Assembly (NCBI RefSeq): GCF_901472535.1
Contig: NZ_LR590470.1
Coordinates: 4,278,001-4,342,000, forward strand
Reading direction: 5' to 3'
Origin: Sphingobacterium daejeonense
GTDB lineage: Bacteria; Bacteroidota; Bacteroidia; Sphingobacteriales; Sphingobacteriaceae
DNA length: 64,000 nt
The first letter of the stretch is position 1, and each line of letters starts with the position of its first letter. The translations under genes and the position numbers were made by a program. Below the pieces are notes generated by a model. That model did no database searches. It was not told the origin of the DNA and was given only the letters and a program-made list of their open reading frames with translations. This document shows, piece by piece, positions 20,167 to 30,159 of the stretch.

Positions 20167-21183
20167 ATGCCTGTAACTAAAAATCTAATTATTATTTTGC
20201 TTTTGGCAATCAGTTTTTCATTACAAAACTGTATTGCACAACAAAACAATTGGTTACACTTCAAACCTGAAAATGCACAGGCCAAGAACAAAAAGATTGT
20301 CCTTATTTCTGGAGATGAAGAGTATCGTTCTGAGGAAAGTTTGCCCATGCTTGCGAAGATCTTAACTCGTAAGCATGGGTTTGAAACTGTTGTATTATTC
20401 TCTATAAATCCTTCTACCAATCAGATTGATCCTGAATATCAAAAGAACATTCCAGGCTTAGAAAATCTAAAAGATGCAGATTTAATGATTATAGCCACAC
20501 GGTTTAGAGAACTGCCAGATAATCAGATGAAATACATAGATGATTATTTAAAGGCTGGTAAACCTGTTATTGGGTTACGGACTGCCACTCATGCATTTAA
20601 TTTTGCTAAGGAGTCTACTAGTCCTTACAAACATTATGGTTATAGCACTGCTGATGGAGATTGGAAAGGTGGGTTTGGCGTTGTTGTATTAGGTGAAACA
20701 TGGATCAATCATCATGGCGACCATGGCACTGAAGGTTCATTAGGACTACCAAACGGACTTCAGGTCAATGCTAAAAACCCCATCTTATTAGGGGTTGGTG
20801 ACATTTGGGTGCCTTCAGATGTTTATGGTATTCAAAATGACCTTAAAAATTCTAACATACTAGTTTGGGGACAACCCACATTGGGAATGACAGAAGACAG
20901 TCCAGTAAACAAAAAGAAATCCATAATGCCTGTAGCTTGGACCAAGGAATATCAGTTACCTAATGGGAAAAAGGGGAAAGCATTTACCACCACGATGGCT
21001 TCATCAATTGATCTATTAGATCAAAACCTTAGAAGATTATTAGTGAATGCTAGCTATTGGGCAGTTGGTATGGAAAAGGACATTAAAACTGACTTTAATA
21101 TTGACCCTATTGGGGAATACAATCCTATTATGTTTGGTTTCGGCACGCATGTAAAGGGCAAAACACCAAAAGATTATCAATAA
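20167..21183 (+). CDS. ThuA-like domain protein, exported
   Basis: I chose the ATG at 20167 because it starts a signal peptide (NLIIILLLAISFSLQNCIAQ); an in-frame ATG at 20143 would add eight residues. The mature protein has the ThuA (trehalose-utilisation-like, class I glutamine amidotransferase-like) fold: KIVLISGDEEYRSEESLPML, LKDADLMIIATRFRELPD, YLKAGKPVIGLRTATHAFNF, then WINHHGDHGTEG. ThuA proteins often travel with PVC-type dehydrogenases and sugar isomerases and are linked to keto-sugar metabolism; activity is not established. A Cys in the signal region (QNC) could be a lipobox, so it might be a lipoprotein. Its stop lies one base from the stop of the opposing waaA, with no terminator between. 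Confidence 0.82.
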   Translation: MPVTKNLIIILLLAISFSLQNCIAQQNNWLHFKPENAQAKNKKIVLISGDEEYRSEESLPMLAKILTRKHGFETVVLFSINPSTNQIDPEYQKNIPGLENLKDADLMIIATRFRELPDNQMKYIDDYLKAGKPVIGLRTATHAFNFAKESTSPYKHYGYSTADGDWKGGFGVVVLGETWINHHGDHGTEGSLGLPNGLQVNAKNPILLGVGDIWVPSDVYGIQNDLKNSNILVWGQPTLGMTEDSPVNKKKSIMPVAWTKEYQLPNGKKGKAFTTTMASSIDLLDQNLRRLLVNASYWAVGMEKDIKTDFNIDPIGEYNPIMFGFGTHVKGKTPKDYQ

Positions 21184-21184
21184 A

Positions 21185-22432
21185 CTACCCTAACAGCTTT
21201 TCTGTTTCCAGATATTTCATAATAATCTGGGTAGCACCTGAACGTTGTTGAACATAATTTTTAGCAGCTAGGCTCGATTTTAATAATTTATCACTCTGTT
21301 GAAGAGCAGTAAAAACTTCTTCTAACTCTTGATACTTTGAAATCGAAAAACCTGCTCCCAATTCCAAGATGTCAATTGCTTCTTGGAATTTTTCATATTT
21401 AGGACCAAAGATCACTGGCATTCCATAGGTTGCTGCTTCCAAAGTATTGTGAATTCCAGCACCAAATCCTCCACCTATGTATGCAATTCTCCCATAATAA
21501 TATAAGAAAGATAGCATCCCAATATTATCAATTATAAGCTCTCTCGAAACTGTTTTCTGTTGGTCAGTATAGGTATCATATTTTGAGAAGAGCATAGCAT
21601 TTGGAAACATCTTTTGAAGGGCATTGATGTGATCATCATGAATTTCATGTGGCGCAATAATGGCCTTCAAATCCTTATGTTTTTCCAAAAGCTCTTTTAA
21701 CAGTATTTCATCCTCCGGCCAAGTACTCCCTGCAACCAATACATTGCTATCTTTGCTGAAATGAAGAGCTGGCAAAATCTCTTTATGCTGTTTTGGGAGT
21801 TCAACCACCCTGTCAAAACGTGTATCTCCAGCTAAGCCCGCCTTTGTGATACCTATCCATTTTAACATATTTACACTTTCATTATTTTGGGTAAAGAAGT
21901 AGGAAACTTTCTTTAGGATCGACCTGAAGAAACCACCATATTGCTTGAAAAATATTTGATCTTCCCTAAAAATGGCCGAGATCATTAACAGTCGGATATT
22001 GCGTTTGTTTAACTCATTGAAGTAGTGATACCAATATTCGTATTTGGTAAAAACAGCGAATTTTGGATTTAGAATATCTAAAAATTTCCTTGCATTTTTA
22101 GAGGTGTCAGCAGGCAAATAGAAGACAAAATCTGCTAAAGGGGTATTTTTCCTTATTTCATAACCTGACGGGGAGAAAAATGTTACAATTATTTTTTCAC
22201 TTGGAAATCGTTGTTTTATTTGTTCCATGACCGATCTTCCCTGTTCGAATTCTCCGAGTGATGCAAAGTGGAACCAGATGTATTCTTGACCTTGTTCAAC
22301 CGTTTGCTCTATCTGTTTCAACAATCCTTTACGACCAATGACCAAGAGCTTGGCTTTAGCATTGAAAGGTGCCAAAATCCAAATCAATAAACTATAAATG
22401 GATATCCCTAAGTCGTAAAGAAAACGCATCAT
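21185..22432 (-). CDS. waaA: 3-deoxy-D-manno-octulosonic acid transferase (Kdo transferase)
   Basis: A 415-residue protein starting with a membrane anchor (FLYDLGISIYSLLIWILAPF), as in WaaA/KdtA. The N-terminal glycosyltransferase half shows WFHFASLGEFEQGRSVMEQI, VTFFSPSGYEIRKN, FYLPADT and FTKYEYWYHYFNEL. The C-terminal half shows AGSTWPEDE, IIAPHEIHDDHI and YIGGGFGAGIHNTLEAATYG, the donor-binding GGGF-HN-LE motif. It transfers Kdo from CMP-Kdo to lipid IVA in LPS biosynthesis, on the cytoplasmic face of the inner membrane. Full length. It is divergent from the UDP-glucuronate decarboxylase gene with only 56 bases between the starts. Confidence 0.95.
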   Translation of the reverse strand: MMRFLYDLGISIYSLLIWILAPFNAKAKLLVIGRKGLLKQIEQTVEQGQEYIWFHFASLGEFEQGRSVMEQIKQRFPSEKIIVTFFSPSGYEIRKNTPLADFVFYLPADTSKNARKFLDILNPKFAVFTKYEYWYHYFNELNKRNIRLLMISAIFREDQIFFKQYGGFFRSILKKVSYFFTQNNESVNMLKWIGITKAGLAGDTRFDRVVELPKQHKEILPALHFSKDSNVLVAGSTWPEDEILLKELLEKHKDLKAIIAPHEIHDDHINALQKMFPNAMLFSKYDTYTDQQKTVSRELIIDNIGMLSFLYYYGRIAYIGGGFGAGIHNTLEAATYGMPVIFGPKYEKFQEAIDILELGAGFSISKYQELEEVFTALQQSDKLLKSSLAAKNYVQQRSGATQIIMKYLETEKLLG

Positions 22433-22455
22433 GTTAAAATATTACTTATCTTCGT

Positions 22456-22463
22456 CAAAGATA
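22456..22463 (-). promoter_or_regulatory. Candidate -7 promoter box for waaA
   Basis: On the minus strand this reads TATCTTTG, a match to the TAnnTTTG consensus of Bacteroidota, 24 bases upstream of the waaA start. The -33 element is not convincing. Confidence 0.4.
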
Positions 22464-22488
22464 TTTAAACCTTTTCAAATTCACTATT

Positions 22489-23454
22489 GTGCAAGAGAAC
22501 AAGCGCAAACGAATATTAATAACTGGGGCAGCTGGATTTTTAGGATCACACCTGTGCGACCGTTTTATTGATGAAGGTTTTCATGTCATCGGAATGGACA
22601 ACCTTGTCACTGGTGACATCAAAAATATTGAGCATCTTTTTAAACTCCCAAATTTTGAATTCTACAACCATGATGTTTCAAAGTTCGTCCATGTGCCTGG
22701 TGAACTGCATTATATTCTACATTTTGCCTCTCCAGCAAGTCCTATAGATTATCTAAAAATACCCATTCAAACCTTGAAAGTTGGTTCTTTAGGCACGCAT
22801 AATCTTTTGGGCCTTGCCAAAAGCAAAAAAGCAAGGATACTAGTAGCTTCGACATCGGAGGTGTATGGTGATCCGCTTGTATCTCCCCAAAATGAAGAAT
22901 ATTGGGGCAACGTAAATCCTGTTGGCCCGCGAGGGGTATATGATGAGGCGAAAAGATTTCAAGAAGCGATGACGATGGCTTATCATAACTTTCATGGCCT
23001 AGAAACGAGGATTGCGAGAATATTCAATACATTCGGTCCGAGAATGAGGTTAAATGATGGTAGGGCATTACCAACCTTTATAGCTCAAGCCCTTCAAAAT
23101 AAAGATGTTACTGTTTTTGGGGACGGAAAACAAACTAGGTCATTCATTTATGTTTCTGATCAAGTTGAGGGTATATGTAAATTACTATCCAGTGATTACC
23201 ATTTACCGGTAAACATTGGTAACCCAGAAGAGATGACGCTTATTGATATGGCAAAGGAAATCATTGCACTTACCAATAGCAAATCCAATATCATCTATGA
23301 ACCGTTGCCAATTGATGACCCGAAACAACGTCGGCCTGATATTAGTAGAGCTCAAGAAATCTTAAATTGGCAACCAAAGGTTTCAAGAAAAGAAGGTTTA
23401 GAGAAAACAATTGGTTATTATCAATCATTATTTAAAGAACATCCAATCACATAA
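22489..23454 (+). CDS. UDP-glucuronate decarboxylase (UDP-xylose synthase), SDR family
   Basis: A 321-residue extended SDR enzyme. The NAD-binding GAAGFLG lies at residues 13-19, and HFASPASPIDYLK and the catalytic YDEAK (Tyr151, Lys155) follow, with STSEVYGDPLVSPQNEEYWG between them. The ASPASP, NPVGPRGVYDEAKR and RIARIFNTFGPRM motifs are those of UDP-xylose synthase/UDP-glucuronate decarboxylase, which makes UDP-xylose from UDP-glucuronate. The start is GTG. The next gene, galE, follows after 11 bases, so the two form a nucleotide-sugar operon, presumably for surface polysaccharide or LPS. Confidence 0.92.
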   Translation: MQENKRKRILITGAAGFLGSHLCDRFIDEGFHVIGMDNLVTGDIKNIEHLFKLPNFEFYNHDVSKFVHVPGELHYILHFASPASPIDYLKIPIQTLKVGSLGTHNLLGLAKSKKARILVASTSEVYGDPLVSPQNEEYWGNVNPVGPRGVYDEAKRFQEAMTMAYHNFHGLETRIARIFNTFGPRMRLNDGRALPTFIAQALQNKDVTVFGDGKQTRSFIYVSDQVEGICKLLSSDYHLPVNIGNPEEMTLIDMAKEIIALTNSKSNIIYEPLPIDDPKQRRPDISRAQEILNWQPKVSRKEGLEKTIGYYQSLFKEHPIT

Positions 23455-23465
23455 AAAAATATAAA

Positions 23466-24494
23466 ATGAGTAAAATACTAGTTACCGGAGGGACCGGCTT
23501 TATTGGATCACATACAGTAGTTGAACTTCACAATGCAGGTTATACTCCTGTTTTGGTTGACAATTTATCAAATTCAAACATTAAAATCCTTGAACAGATT
23601 GAAAAAATCATCGGAGTAAAACCAGAATTCCATCAGTTTGATCTCTGTGATACAGAAAAAGTGAATGAGTTTGTCGCTGCCAATCCTGATATCTCTGGGA
23701 TTATTCATTTTGCTGCTTCTAAGGCAGTTGGCGAGTCGGTTCAAAACCCATTAAAATATTATCATAATAACTTCTTCTCTTTGATCAATCTATTAGAGGC
23801 TTACCGAGAGAAACCTATCAACTTTGTATTTTCTTCAAGCTGTACAGTTTACGGGGAGCCAGACTCTCTTCCAGTAACAGAATCAGCTCCTGTAAAAAAG
23901 GCTACTTCTCCTTATGGAAATACCAAGCAAATCGCTGAAGAAATACTTGAAGAAACAGCAAATGCAAATAATAATTATCAATTCATTGCCCTGCGTTACT
24001 TCAATCCTGTTGGAGCACATGAATCAGCGTTAATTGGAGAGTTACCAATTGGTGTTCCTCAAAACCTATTGCCTTTTATCACTCAAACCGCTATTGGGAA
24101 ACGTGAGAAACTAACGGTATTCGGTGCTGATTACGAAACTCCAGACGGTTCGGCAGTTCGCGATTATATCCACGTAGTAGACCTTGCAAAAGCGCATGTG
24201 GCAGCTATTAAATTATTGGAAAAAGGCAATCCTAATGGTAATTACGATGTCTTCAATATCGGTACTGGAAATGGATACTCCGTTTTGGAAGCAATCAAAG
24301 CCTTTGAAAATGCATCTGGCCAGAAATTGAACTTTGAAGTAGGCCCACGCCGTGAAGGTGATATTGTTAAAGTGTGGGGTGATGTAACGAAATCTACAAA
24401 AGAACTAGGCTGGAAAGCAGAATTGGGAATCGATGAAATGATGTCTTCTGCTTGGGCATGGGAAAAATATTTGAAAGAAAACCCAATTGGGTAG
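23466..24494 (+). CDS. galE: UDP-glucose 4-epimerase
   Basis: A 342-residue extended SDR with GGTGFIG at 8-14, HFAASKAVGESVQNPLKYY, the SSSCTVYG active-site Ser/Thr region and the catalytic YGNTK (Tyr150, Lys154). RYFNPVGAHESALIGE and DGSAVRDYIHVVDLAKAH are diagnostic of GalE. It interconverts UDP-glucose and UDP-galactose with bound NAD+, closing the Leloir pathway whose other enzymes lie at 35.7-39.1 kb. It lies 11 bases after the decarboxylase gene and is followed by a terminator. Confidence 0.95.
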   Translation: MSKILVTGGTGFIGSHTVVELHNAGYTPVLVDNLSNSNIKILEQIEKIIGVKPEFHQFDLCDTEKVNEFVAANPDISGIIHFAASKAVGESVQNPLKYYHNNFFSLINLLEAYREKPINFVFSSSCTVYGEPDSLPVTESAPVKKATSPYGNTKQIAEEILEETANANNNYQFIALRYFNPVGAHESALIGELPIGVPQNLLPFITQTAIGKREKLTVFGADYETPDGSAVRDYIHVVDLAKAHVAAIKLLEKGNPNGNYDVFNIGTGNGYSVLEAIKAFENASGQKLNFEVGPRREGDIVKVWGDVTKSTKELGWKAELGIDEMMSSAWAWEKYLKENPIG

Positions 24495-24522
24495 TATTTC
24501 AGAAAATGCTATAAGAAATATA

Positions 24523-24559
24523 AAAGTCCGCTAAAAGTAAATAGCGGACTTTCTTTTTT
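24523..24559 (+). terminator. Rho-independent terminator after galE
   Basis: A perfect 10-base stem AAAGTCCGCT (24523-24532) / AGCGGACTTT (24543-24552) with a 10-base loop, followed by CTTTTTT. It lies between convergent galE and the DUF983 gene and could serve both. Confidence 0.9.
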
Positions 24560-24562
24560 CAT

Positions 24563-24982
24563 TTACTTCCCTTCAGCTTTTACCCTTTCAAATATCCTTT
24601 CGTTGAATTTGAATGAGGGTGTCATAAAATAAAGTAAGATAATTCTTGAGTATCTGTTATTGAATGGGGCTAAGAGAATAGTTACGGTCAATGCTACAAT
24701 GACATATAGCCAAGGGCTTTCCAAGTTCCCAGATAAAACATAAGTAGCAACACAAGCTGCCACCAATTCTGCAACACTCATGGCATAACTCACGTACATT
24801 GCCACATAAAAATATCCTGGTTCCTTTTCAAACTTCAAATCACAAGCCGGACATCTCTCCAGCATTTTTTGAGATTTAAAACTTAAAAGTGGTGCTGCAA
24901 ACATGTTTCCTGTTCTACATCTCGGGCATTTACCCTCAATCGCACTTTTCAATTCTGATGGTATGGTATATTTTGTGTCCAT
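24563..24982 (-). CDS. DUF983 zinc-ribbon membrane protein
   Basis: The start at 24982 gives MDTKYTIPSELKSAIEGKCP, like other family members; in-frame Mets at 25000 and 25036 are less likely. Two Cys pairs, CPRCRTGNMF and CPACDLKF, form a zinc ribbon. Two hydrophobic segments follow (VAMYVSYAMSVAELVAACVA and LYVIVALTVTILLAPF). About 139 residues. DUF983 proteins are inner-membrane proteins of unknown function, sometimes beside respiratory or heme genes. It overlaps the 3' end of the AraC gene by about 47 bases on the same strand, so it is probably translated from the same message. Confidence 0.85.
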   Translation of the reverse strand: MDTKYTIPSELKSAIEGKCPRCRTGNMFAAPLLSFKSQKMLERCPACDLKFEKEPGYFYVAMYVSYAMSVAELVAACVATYVLSGNLESPWLYVIVALTVTILLAPFNNRYSRIILLYFMTPSFKFNERIFERVKAEGK

Positions 24983-25850
24983 TTTCAATTTTACTTCCAT
25001 TGTAATTTCTGAATTCTTCAGGGGTTTTCCTTTCAACTTTTTTAAAAAATTTAGTGAAATATGAATTGTCGTTGAAATTCAACTCATAAGCCACTTGCGA
25101 AATCGTCCAATCCGGAAGGATCAGCAACCGTTTCGCTTCCAACATAATCCTATTCCTTATCACTTCTCCTGCTTGCATCCCTAAATATTCTTTACAGACT
25201 GAATTTAAATGGTTGGGAGTAACAAATAGTAACTCAGCATAGTCTTTTGGCAGATGCAATTCACGAAAATTCTCATCTATTAGTGAAATAAAATTCTTTA
25301 TTAATACTAAATGATAATCCACTGATTGACCCGGAAACTTCGGAGAATATGCTTGGTCTAACCTCAACAGTATGTAAAGCAACAAAGAACGCTTTAGATC
25401 AATAGCCGTTTGTTCTAAGTTCAAAACAATTAATTGATTGAATAAGTTAGAAATTTCCCGCAATTGATAATCCTCAAGGACAAAAACACCGTCGTTCAAT
25501 GACGAGAATAAATTCAAATTATCAACATAACTGGGCTGTATCAATAATGATTTGAAATAATCAATATCAAAGTTGACAATAAAACCTGTCATGTTTCCCT
25601 TAAACATCCATGAATGAACTTGACCAGGTCCCATGCAATATATTTGACCCCTTTCAATAGTATATTGTTTGAAATCAATCTCATGGCTACCCTCTCCAGA
25701 TAAAAATAACACCATTTGGTAAAAGTTATGCCGATGTGGGAATATTAAGTTATTATTGTTCCTTAAATATACATCCAGGCGGTCTGCCAAAAAGTGCTTA
25801 TCCTCTTTGTAGGATACTGTACATTGCTCTAAAACAGGTATCTTGCCCAT
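24936..25850 (-). CDS. AraC-family transcriptional regulator
   Basis: A 304-residue regulator. The N-terminal cupin-like part (residues about 25-120) has PHRHNFYQMVLFLSGEG, DFKQYTIERGQIYCMGPGQV and HSWMFKG, a sugar- or ligand-sensing beta-barrel. The C-terminal domain holds two helix-turn-helix units: the first around LPKDYAELLFVTPNHLNSVC, the second WTISQVAYELNFNDNSYFTK followed by FFKKVERKTPEEFRN, the AraC signature. Cytoplasmic. It may regulate the DUF983 gene it overlaps or a more distant target. No operator was identified. Confidence 0.93.
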   Translation of the reverse strand: MGKIPVLEQCTVSYKEDKHFLADRLDVYLRNNNNLIFPHRHNFYQMVLFLSGEGSHEIDFKQYTIERGQIYCMGPGQVHSWMFKGNMTGFIVNFDIDYFKSLLIQPSYVDNLNLFSSLNDGVFVLEDYQLREISNLFNQLIVLNLEQTAIDLKRSLLLYILLRLDQAYSPKFPGQSVDYHLVLIKNFISLIDENFRELHLPKDYAELLFVTPNHLNSVCKEYLGMQAGEVIRNRIMLEAKRLLILPDWTISQVAYELNFNDNSYFTKFFKKVERKTPEEFRNYNGSKIENGHKIYHTIRIEKCD

Positions 25851-26022
25851 ACATTACAAAGGTAACCAATAACTACCACTACGAATGGTATAAAACCGAT
25901 TAACGTTGGTACTTTTTACTTATCAGCGGATATACTCATAGCTTTTTGATAGAAATATTGCCATTAACTTTCAGCAACTAGTATAAATTGTATTATTATC
26001 AATCTATACCTATCTTTATTTC

Positions 26023-26577
26023 ATGTCATTACACAAAGATCAGGAACTAAAGGAGGCTGTGTTAAATTTACCTACCAAGGAGAAAGACAAGCTGTTGGTC
26101 AGATTGATCAACAAAGATAAAATGCTGTTGAAACAATTGCATTACGAGCTTTTGGAAGATGAATCTGATCTTGAAGACAGGATTATTGACTTAAAAAGCA
26201 ACTTGGAATCTTTATTTGAAACCAATGCAAACAAGATCAAGAACATTCCCGTTTATTCTAATTATAAAGGATTGAGCAGCACATTGCGACAAGCAAGTGG
26301 AATGGTGAATGAGCATGAAAAAATCACAAAAGATAAGTTTTCTGTAGTAGAGGCTAGATTGTTGATATTAGAGGAAGCATTCGATCTTTATCCATCACTG
26401 TTTGGACCTTCAGCTCTTTCACCTGCCTTCAAATTGCATAAGTATGTAAATGGAAGAATTAAAAATGCCGTTAAGCTTTTCAACAACCTGCATGAGGATC
26501 TTCAATTTGACCTTAGAGAACAAATGGAATTTGTGTTGAACTTCGCAGCCGACAATAAGTTAGATTATGACTTATAG
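26023..26577 (+). CDS. Conserved-looking hypothetical protein upstream of mfd
   Basis: A 184-residue soluble protein, highly charged and helical (Lys, Glu and Leu rich), without signal peptide or membrane segment. The first part (VLNLPTKEKDKLLVRLIN) suggests an amphipathic helix; the rest contains ALSPAFKLHKYVNGRIKNAV. I do not recognise a family. It lies 58 bases before mfd on the same strand and could be co-transcribed with it. A clean frame with normal start and stop supports a real gene. Confidence 0.65.
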   Translation: MSLHKDQELKEAVLNLPTKEKDKLLVRLINKDKMLLKQLHYELLEDESDLEDRIIDLKSNLESLFETNANKIKNIPVYSNYKGLSSTLRQASGMVNEHEKITKDKFSVVEARLLILEEAFDLYPSLFGPSALSPAFKLHKYVNGRIKNAVKLFNNLHEDLQFDLREQMEFVLNFAADNKLDYDL

Positions 26578-26635
26578 GTAAATAGCCTGTAAAATCCTCA
26601 ACTAAATTTTCGTAAATTCGCAAAAATAAATAAGA

Positions 26636-29600
26636 GTGAACGTTCAAGAACTATTAAATAAATACAGCCATTCCCAACAAGTACAAAACTTTGCAGATAG
26701 TATCAAAGAAGGAAAACCCAAAGTCCATTTAAAAGGACTTGTTGGTTCTTCAGATGCCATGGTAGCTGCTGCTACCTACCAAATTGAGAAAAGATTAAAT
26801 GTATTTATCCTTCCTACTCATGAAGAAGCATCTTATTTTTTGAGCGACTTGGAGAGCTTATTCGATAATCAGATCTTGTTTTTTCCAGCCTCTTATCGGA
26901 AAGCATTTGAATTTACTATCCTAGATAGCGCCAATGTACTCCAGCGTGCAGAAACTCTTAGCTCTTTAAACCGAAATTCTGAATTGCCAAGAATTGTTGT
27001 TACATATCCTGAAGCAATATCGGAAAAGGTTATCAATAAACAGGATCTGGAAAAAAATACCCTCGTAATTAGGGTCGAAACTAAATTAAGTATCGACTTT
27101 ATCAATGAGTTTTTATATGAATATGATTTCGAACGAGTAGATTTTGTATATGAACCCGGGCAATTTGCGATCAGGGGTGGTATTGTCGATATTTTTTCGT
27201 TTTCAAATGATTTGCCTTATCGAATAGAATTTTTTGGTGATGAAATTGAAAGTATAAGGACTTTTGATATTGAATCACAACTATCTGTAAACAAGATAAA
27301 CTCGGTAACCATCGTTCCGAACGTTCAAGCAAAATTCTTGAGCAACAATCATATCTCTCTGCTTGAATATATCGACAAAGATTCTATCATCTGGCTAAAA
27401 GATGTCCAATTTACCTTGGATATCATTAAAGAAGGATATAAGAAATCTTCCCAATATTGGAAAGCATTAACAGAAAAGGAAATTAAAGATAACCCAGATT
27501 GGGTGGATCCAAGGTTTACTTTTACGGACGACAAAAACTTCAATGCAATGTTGTTCGAATATCCTGTTGTCGAATTCGGAAAACAATTTTTTTATAAACC
27601 TGATGTTGAGCTATCATTTGATACTCATCCTCAACCCTCATTCAACAAGGATTTTAGCTTGCTGATTCATAATTTTCATGAAAATGAAAAGCATGCAATT
27701 CAAAATTATATTTTTTCAGATTCTACTAAACAAATCGAAAGGATATATGCAATCCTTGAAGACCTTGATAAGAATGTATCATTCACTCCTATCTACAAAG
27801 CGTTACGCGAAGGTTTTCGAGATGACAATCTCAAAGTAGCTTGCTATACGGACCATCAAGTTTTTGACCGTTATTATAAATATAAAAGGAGAAAAGGTTA
27901 CGAAAGATCGCAGGCCATAACCTTAAAAGAATTAAGTGAGTTAAAACCTGGTGATTATATTACCCATATTGACCACGGGGTTGGGAAATACGCAGGTTTA
28001 GAAAAGGTTGATGTTAATGGAAAAAGCCAGGAAATGATTCGCCTGGTTTATGCGGACAATGATTTGCTTTATGTTAATATCAACTCTTTAAACCGTATTT
28101 CTAAATACTCTGGTAAAGAAGGTACAGTACCCAAGATGAATAAACTGGGGACTGATGCTTGGGAGAAATTAAAAAGAACGACCAAGAAAAAGGTTAAGGA
28201 CATTGCTCGGGACCTGATTATGCTGTATGCTAAAAGAAAGGCACAAACTGGTAATGCATTTAGTCCAGACACTTATTTGCAGCGGGAATTGGAGGCTTCC
28301 TTTATTTACGAAGATACCCCCGATCAAGAAAAAGCAACAGCGGATGTAAAAAAAGATATGGAATCTCCACATCCTATGGACCGGTTGGTCTGTGGCGATG
28401 TTGGTTTTGGAAAAACTGAGGTTGCCATCCGCGCTGCCTTCAAAGCAGTTGCTGACAGCAAACAAGTAGCGGTCTTGGTTCCCACAACAATTCTTGCATT
28501 ACAACATTACCGAACTTTCTCGGAACGCTTGAAAGGATTGCCAGCAAATATTGATTATATCAATCGTTTCAAATCCAGCAAACAGATTAAAGAAACTCTT
28601 AAAAAACTCGAAGAAGGTAAAGTAGACATCATTATTGGGACCCACCGTTTGGTGAGCAAAGATGTTAAATTCAAAGATCTCGGATTGATGATTATTGATG
28701 AAGAGCAAAAATTTGGAGTTTCTGTAAAAGAAAAGCTGAAGGTAATGCGTGCAAACGTAGATTCATTGACCTTGACAGCTACCCCAATTCCAAGGACTTT
28801 ACACTTCTCATTGATGGGCGCCAGAGATTTAAGTATTATTTCTACACCTCCGCCGAATAGACAACCTGTACAAACTGAACTTCACGTTTTCAATGAAACT
28901 TTAATTAAAGAAGCGGTAAGTTTTGAAATAGACCGTGGAGGTCAAATATTTTTTATCCATAATCGAGTGGCAGACCTCCCGCAACTAGGTATGCTGATCA
29001 GAAAATTGGTACCGGGGGCAAAAGTCGGAATCGCTCATGGACAATTGGAGGGTGATGAGTTGGAAGATGTTATGTTAAAATTCATCAACCATGAGTATGA
29101 TGTATTGATTGCCACAACCATCATTGAAGCTGGCTTGGACATTCCAAATGCTAATACGATCATAATAAACCAAGCCCATATGTTCGGGTTAAGCGACTTA
29201 CACCAAATGAGAGGACGAGTAGGAAGATCGAATAAAAAAAGCATTCTGTTACCTGTTGAGCCCACCTTTATCGACTCTAACTAGTGAAGCCTACAAAAGA
29301 TTATCAGCAATAGAAGAATTCTCAGAATTAGGTTCTGGATTTAATGTTGCCATGCGTGACTTGGATATCCGTGGATCTGGCAACTTATTGGGAGCTGAAC
29401 AGTCTGGATTTATCGCAGAGATAGGCTTTGAAATGTATAATAAGATCCTTGATGAAGCAGTTCAAGAATTGAAGGATGATGAATTCGGGGATTTATTCGC
29501 AGATGAGGAAAACAGGAAATATGTTTCTTTCACACAGATTGATACAGATTTAGAAGTAATGATTCCAGATGAATACGTAACGAATGTTTCTGAAAGATAC

Positions 29601-29975
29601 AATCTATACAATGATATTTCGAAATTAAAAGATGAAGGTCATTTGAAAAAATTCGAACAAGAATTATTGGATAGGTTTGGTCCTATTCCAAACCAGGTTT
29701 TTGAATTGTTCAATACTTTAAGGTTACAATGGCTGGGTAAGGATATAGGCTTAGAGAAGATATCATATAAGAAAAACATCTTAAAAGGGTTTTTTGTAAA
29801 CAACCCGAAATCAAGTTATTATCAATCTGAAAACTTCGGAAAAGTTTTGGCATTTGTCCAAAAATACCCTAACATTTCAAACCTAAAAGAAGTAAAAGGT
29901 CAACTCCGAATTGCCATTAATAATGTAAATAGTATAGAATACGCTATAGAATTGCTGAAAAAAATGCTATATTAA
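26636..29975 (+). CDS. mfd: Transcription-repair coupling factor (one frameshift)
   Basis: About 1112 residues when rejoined. The N-terminal UvrB-like region holds FAIRGGIVDIFSF; the RNA polymerase-interaction region holds PGDYITHIDHGVGKYAGLEK and LYVNINSLNRISKY. The helicase core follows: Walker A GDVGFGKT at about residue 587, DEEQ at about 685, LTATPIPRTLHFS, and motif VI RGRVGRSNKK. The C-terminal TRCF domain follows the break. The frameshift is an extra A in the A7 run at 29234-29240, just after motif VI, so it is most likely a sequencing error in a well-conserved gene. Mfd removes RNA polymerase stalled at DNA damage and recruits UvrA. The start is GTG, followed by NVQELLNKY. Confidence 0.95.
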
Positions 29976-30088
29976 TTTAAAGGGGGCGAATGGCTCTTTT
30001 ATAAAAGTATACTAAAAAACCTGTAATAAATTTTAAATACAACCTTAGCTTGATAGGAAGCGAGTTTGTTAGAATTGGCTTGTTCATA

Positions 30089-30136
30089 TATGTGTCCCAT
30101 TATTTATCGTAAAAATAAAAAGTGATGGGACACATA
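30089..30136. repeat. Inverted repeat between mfd and the M14 peptidase gene
   Basis: A perfect 12-base inverted repeat TATGTGTCCCAT (30089-30100) / ATGGGACACATA (30125-30136). A further short pairing (TTTAT with ATAAA) inside makes a long, weakly paired hairpin. It lies between two convergent genes and may act as a poor bidirectional terminator, although no T tract follows. Confidence 0.5.
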
Positions 30137-30159
30137 ACAATCCCCAGAATTAGGTATTT

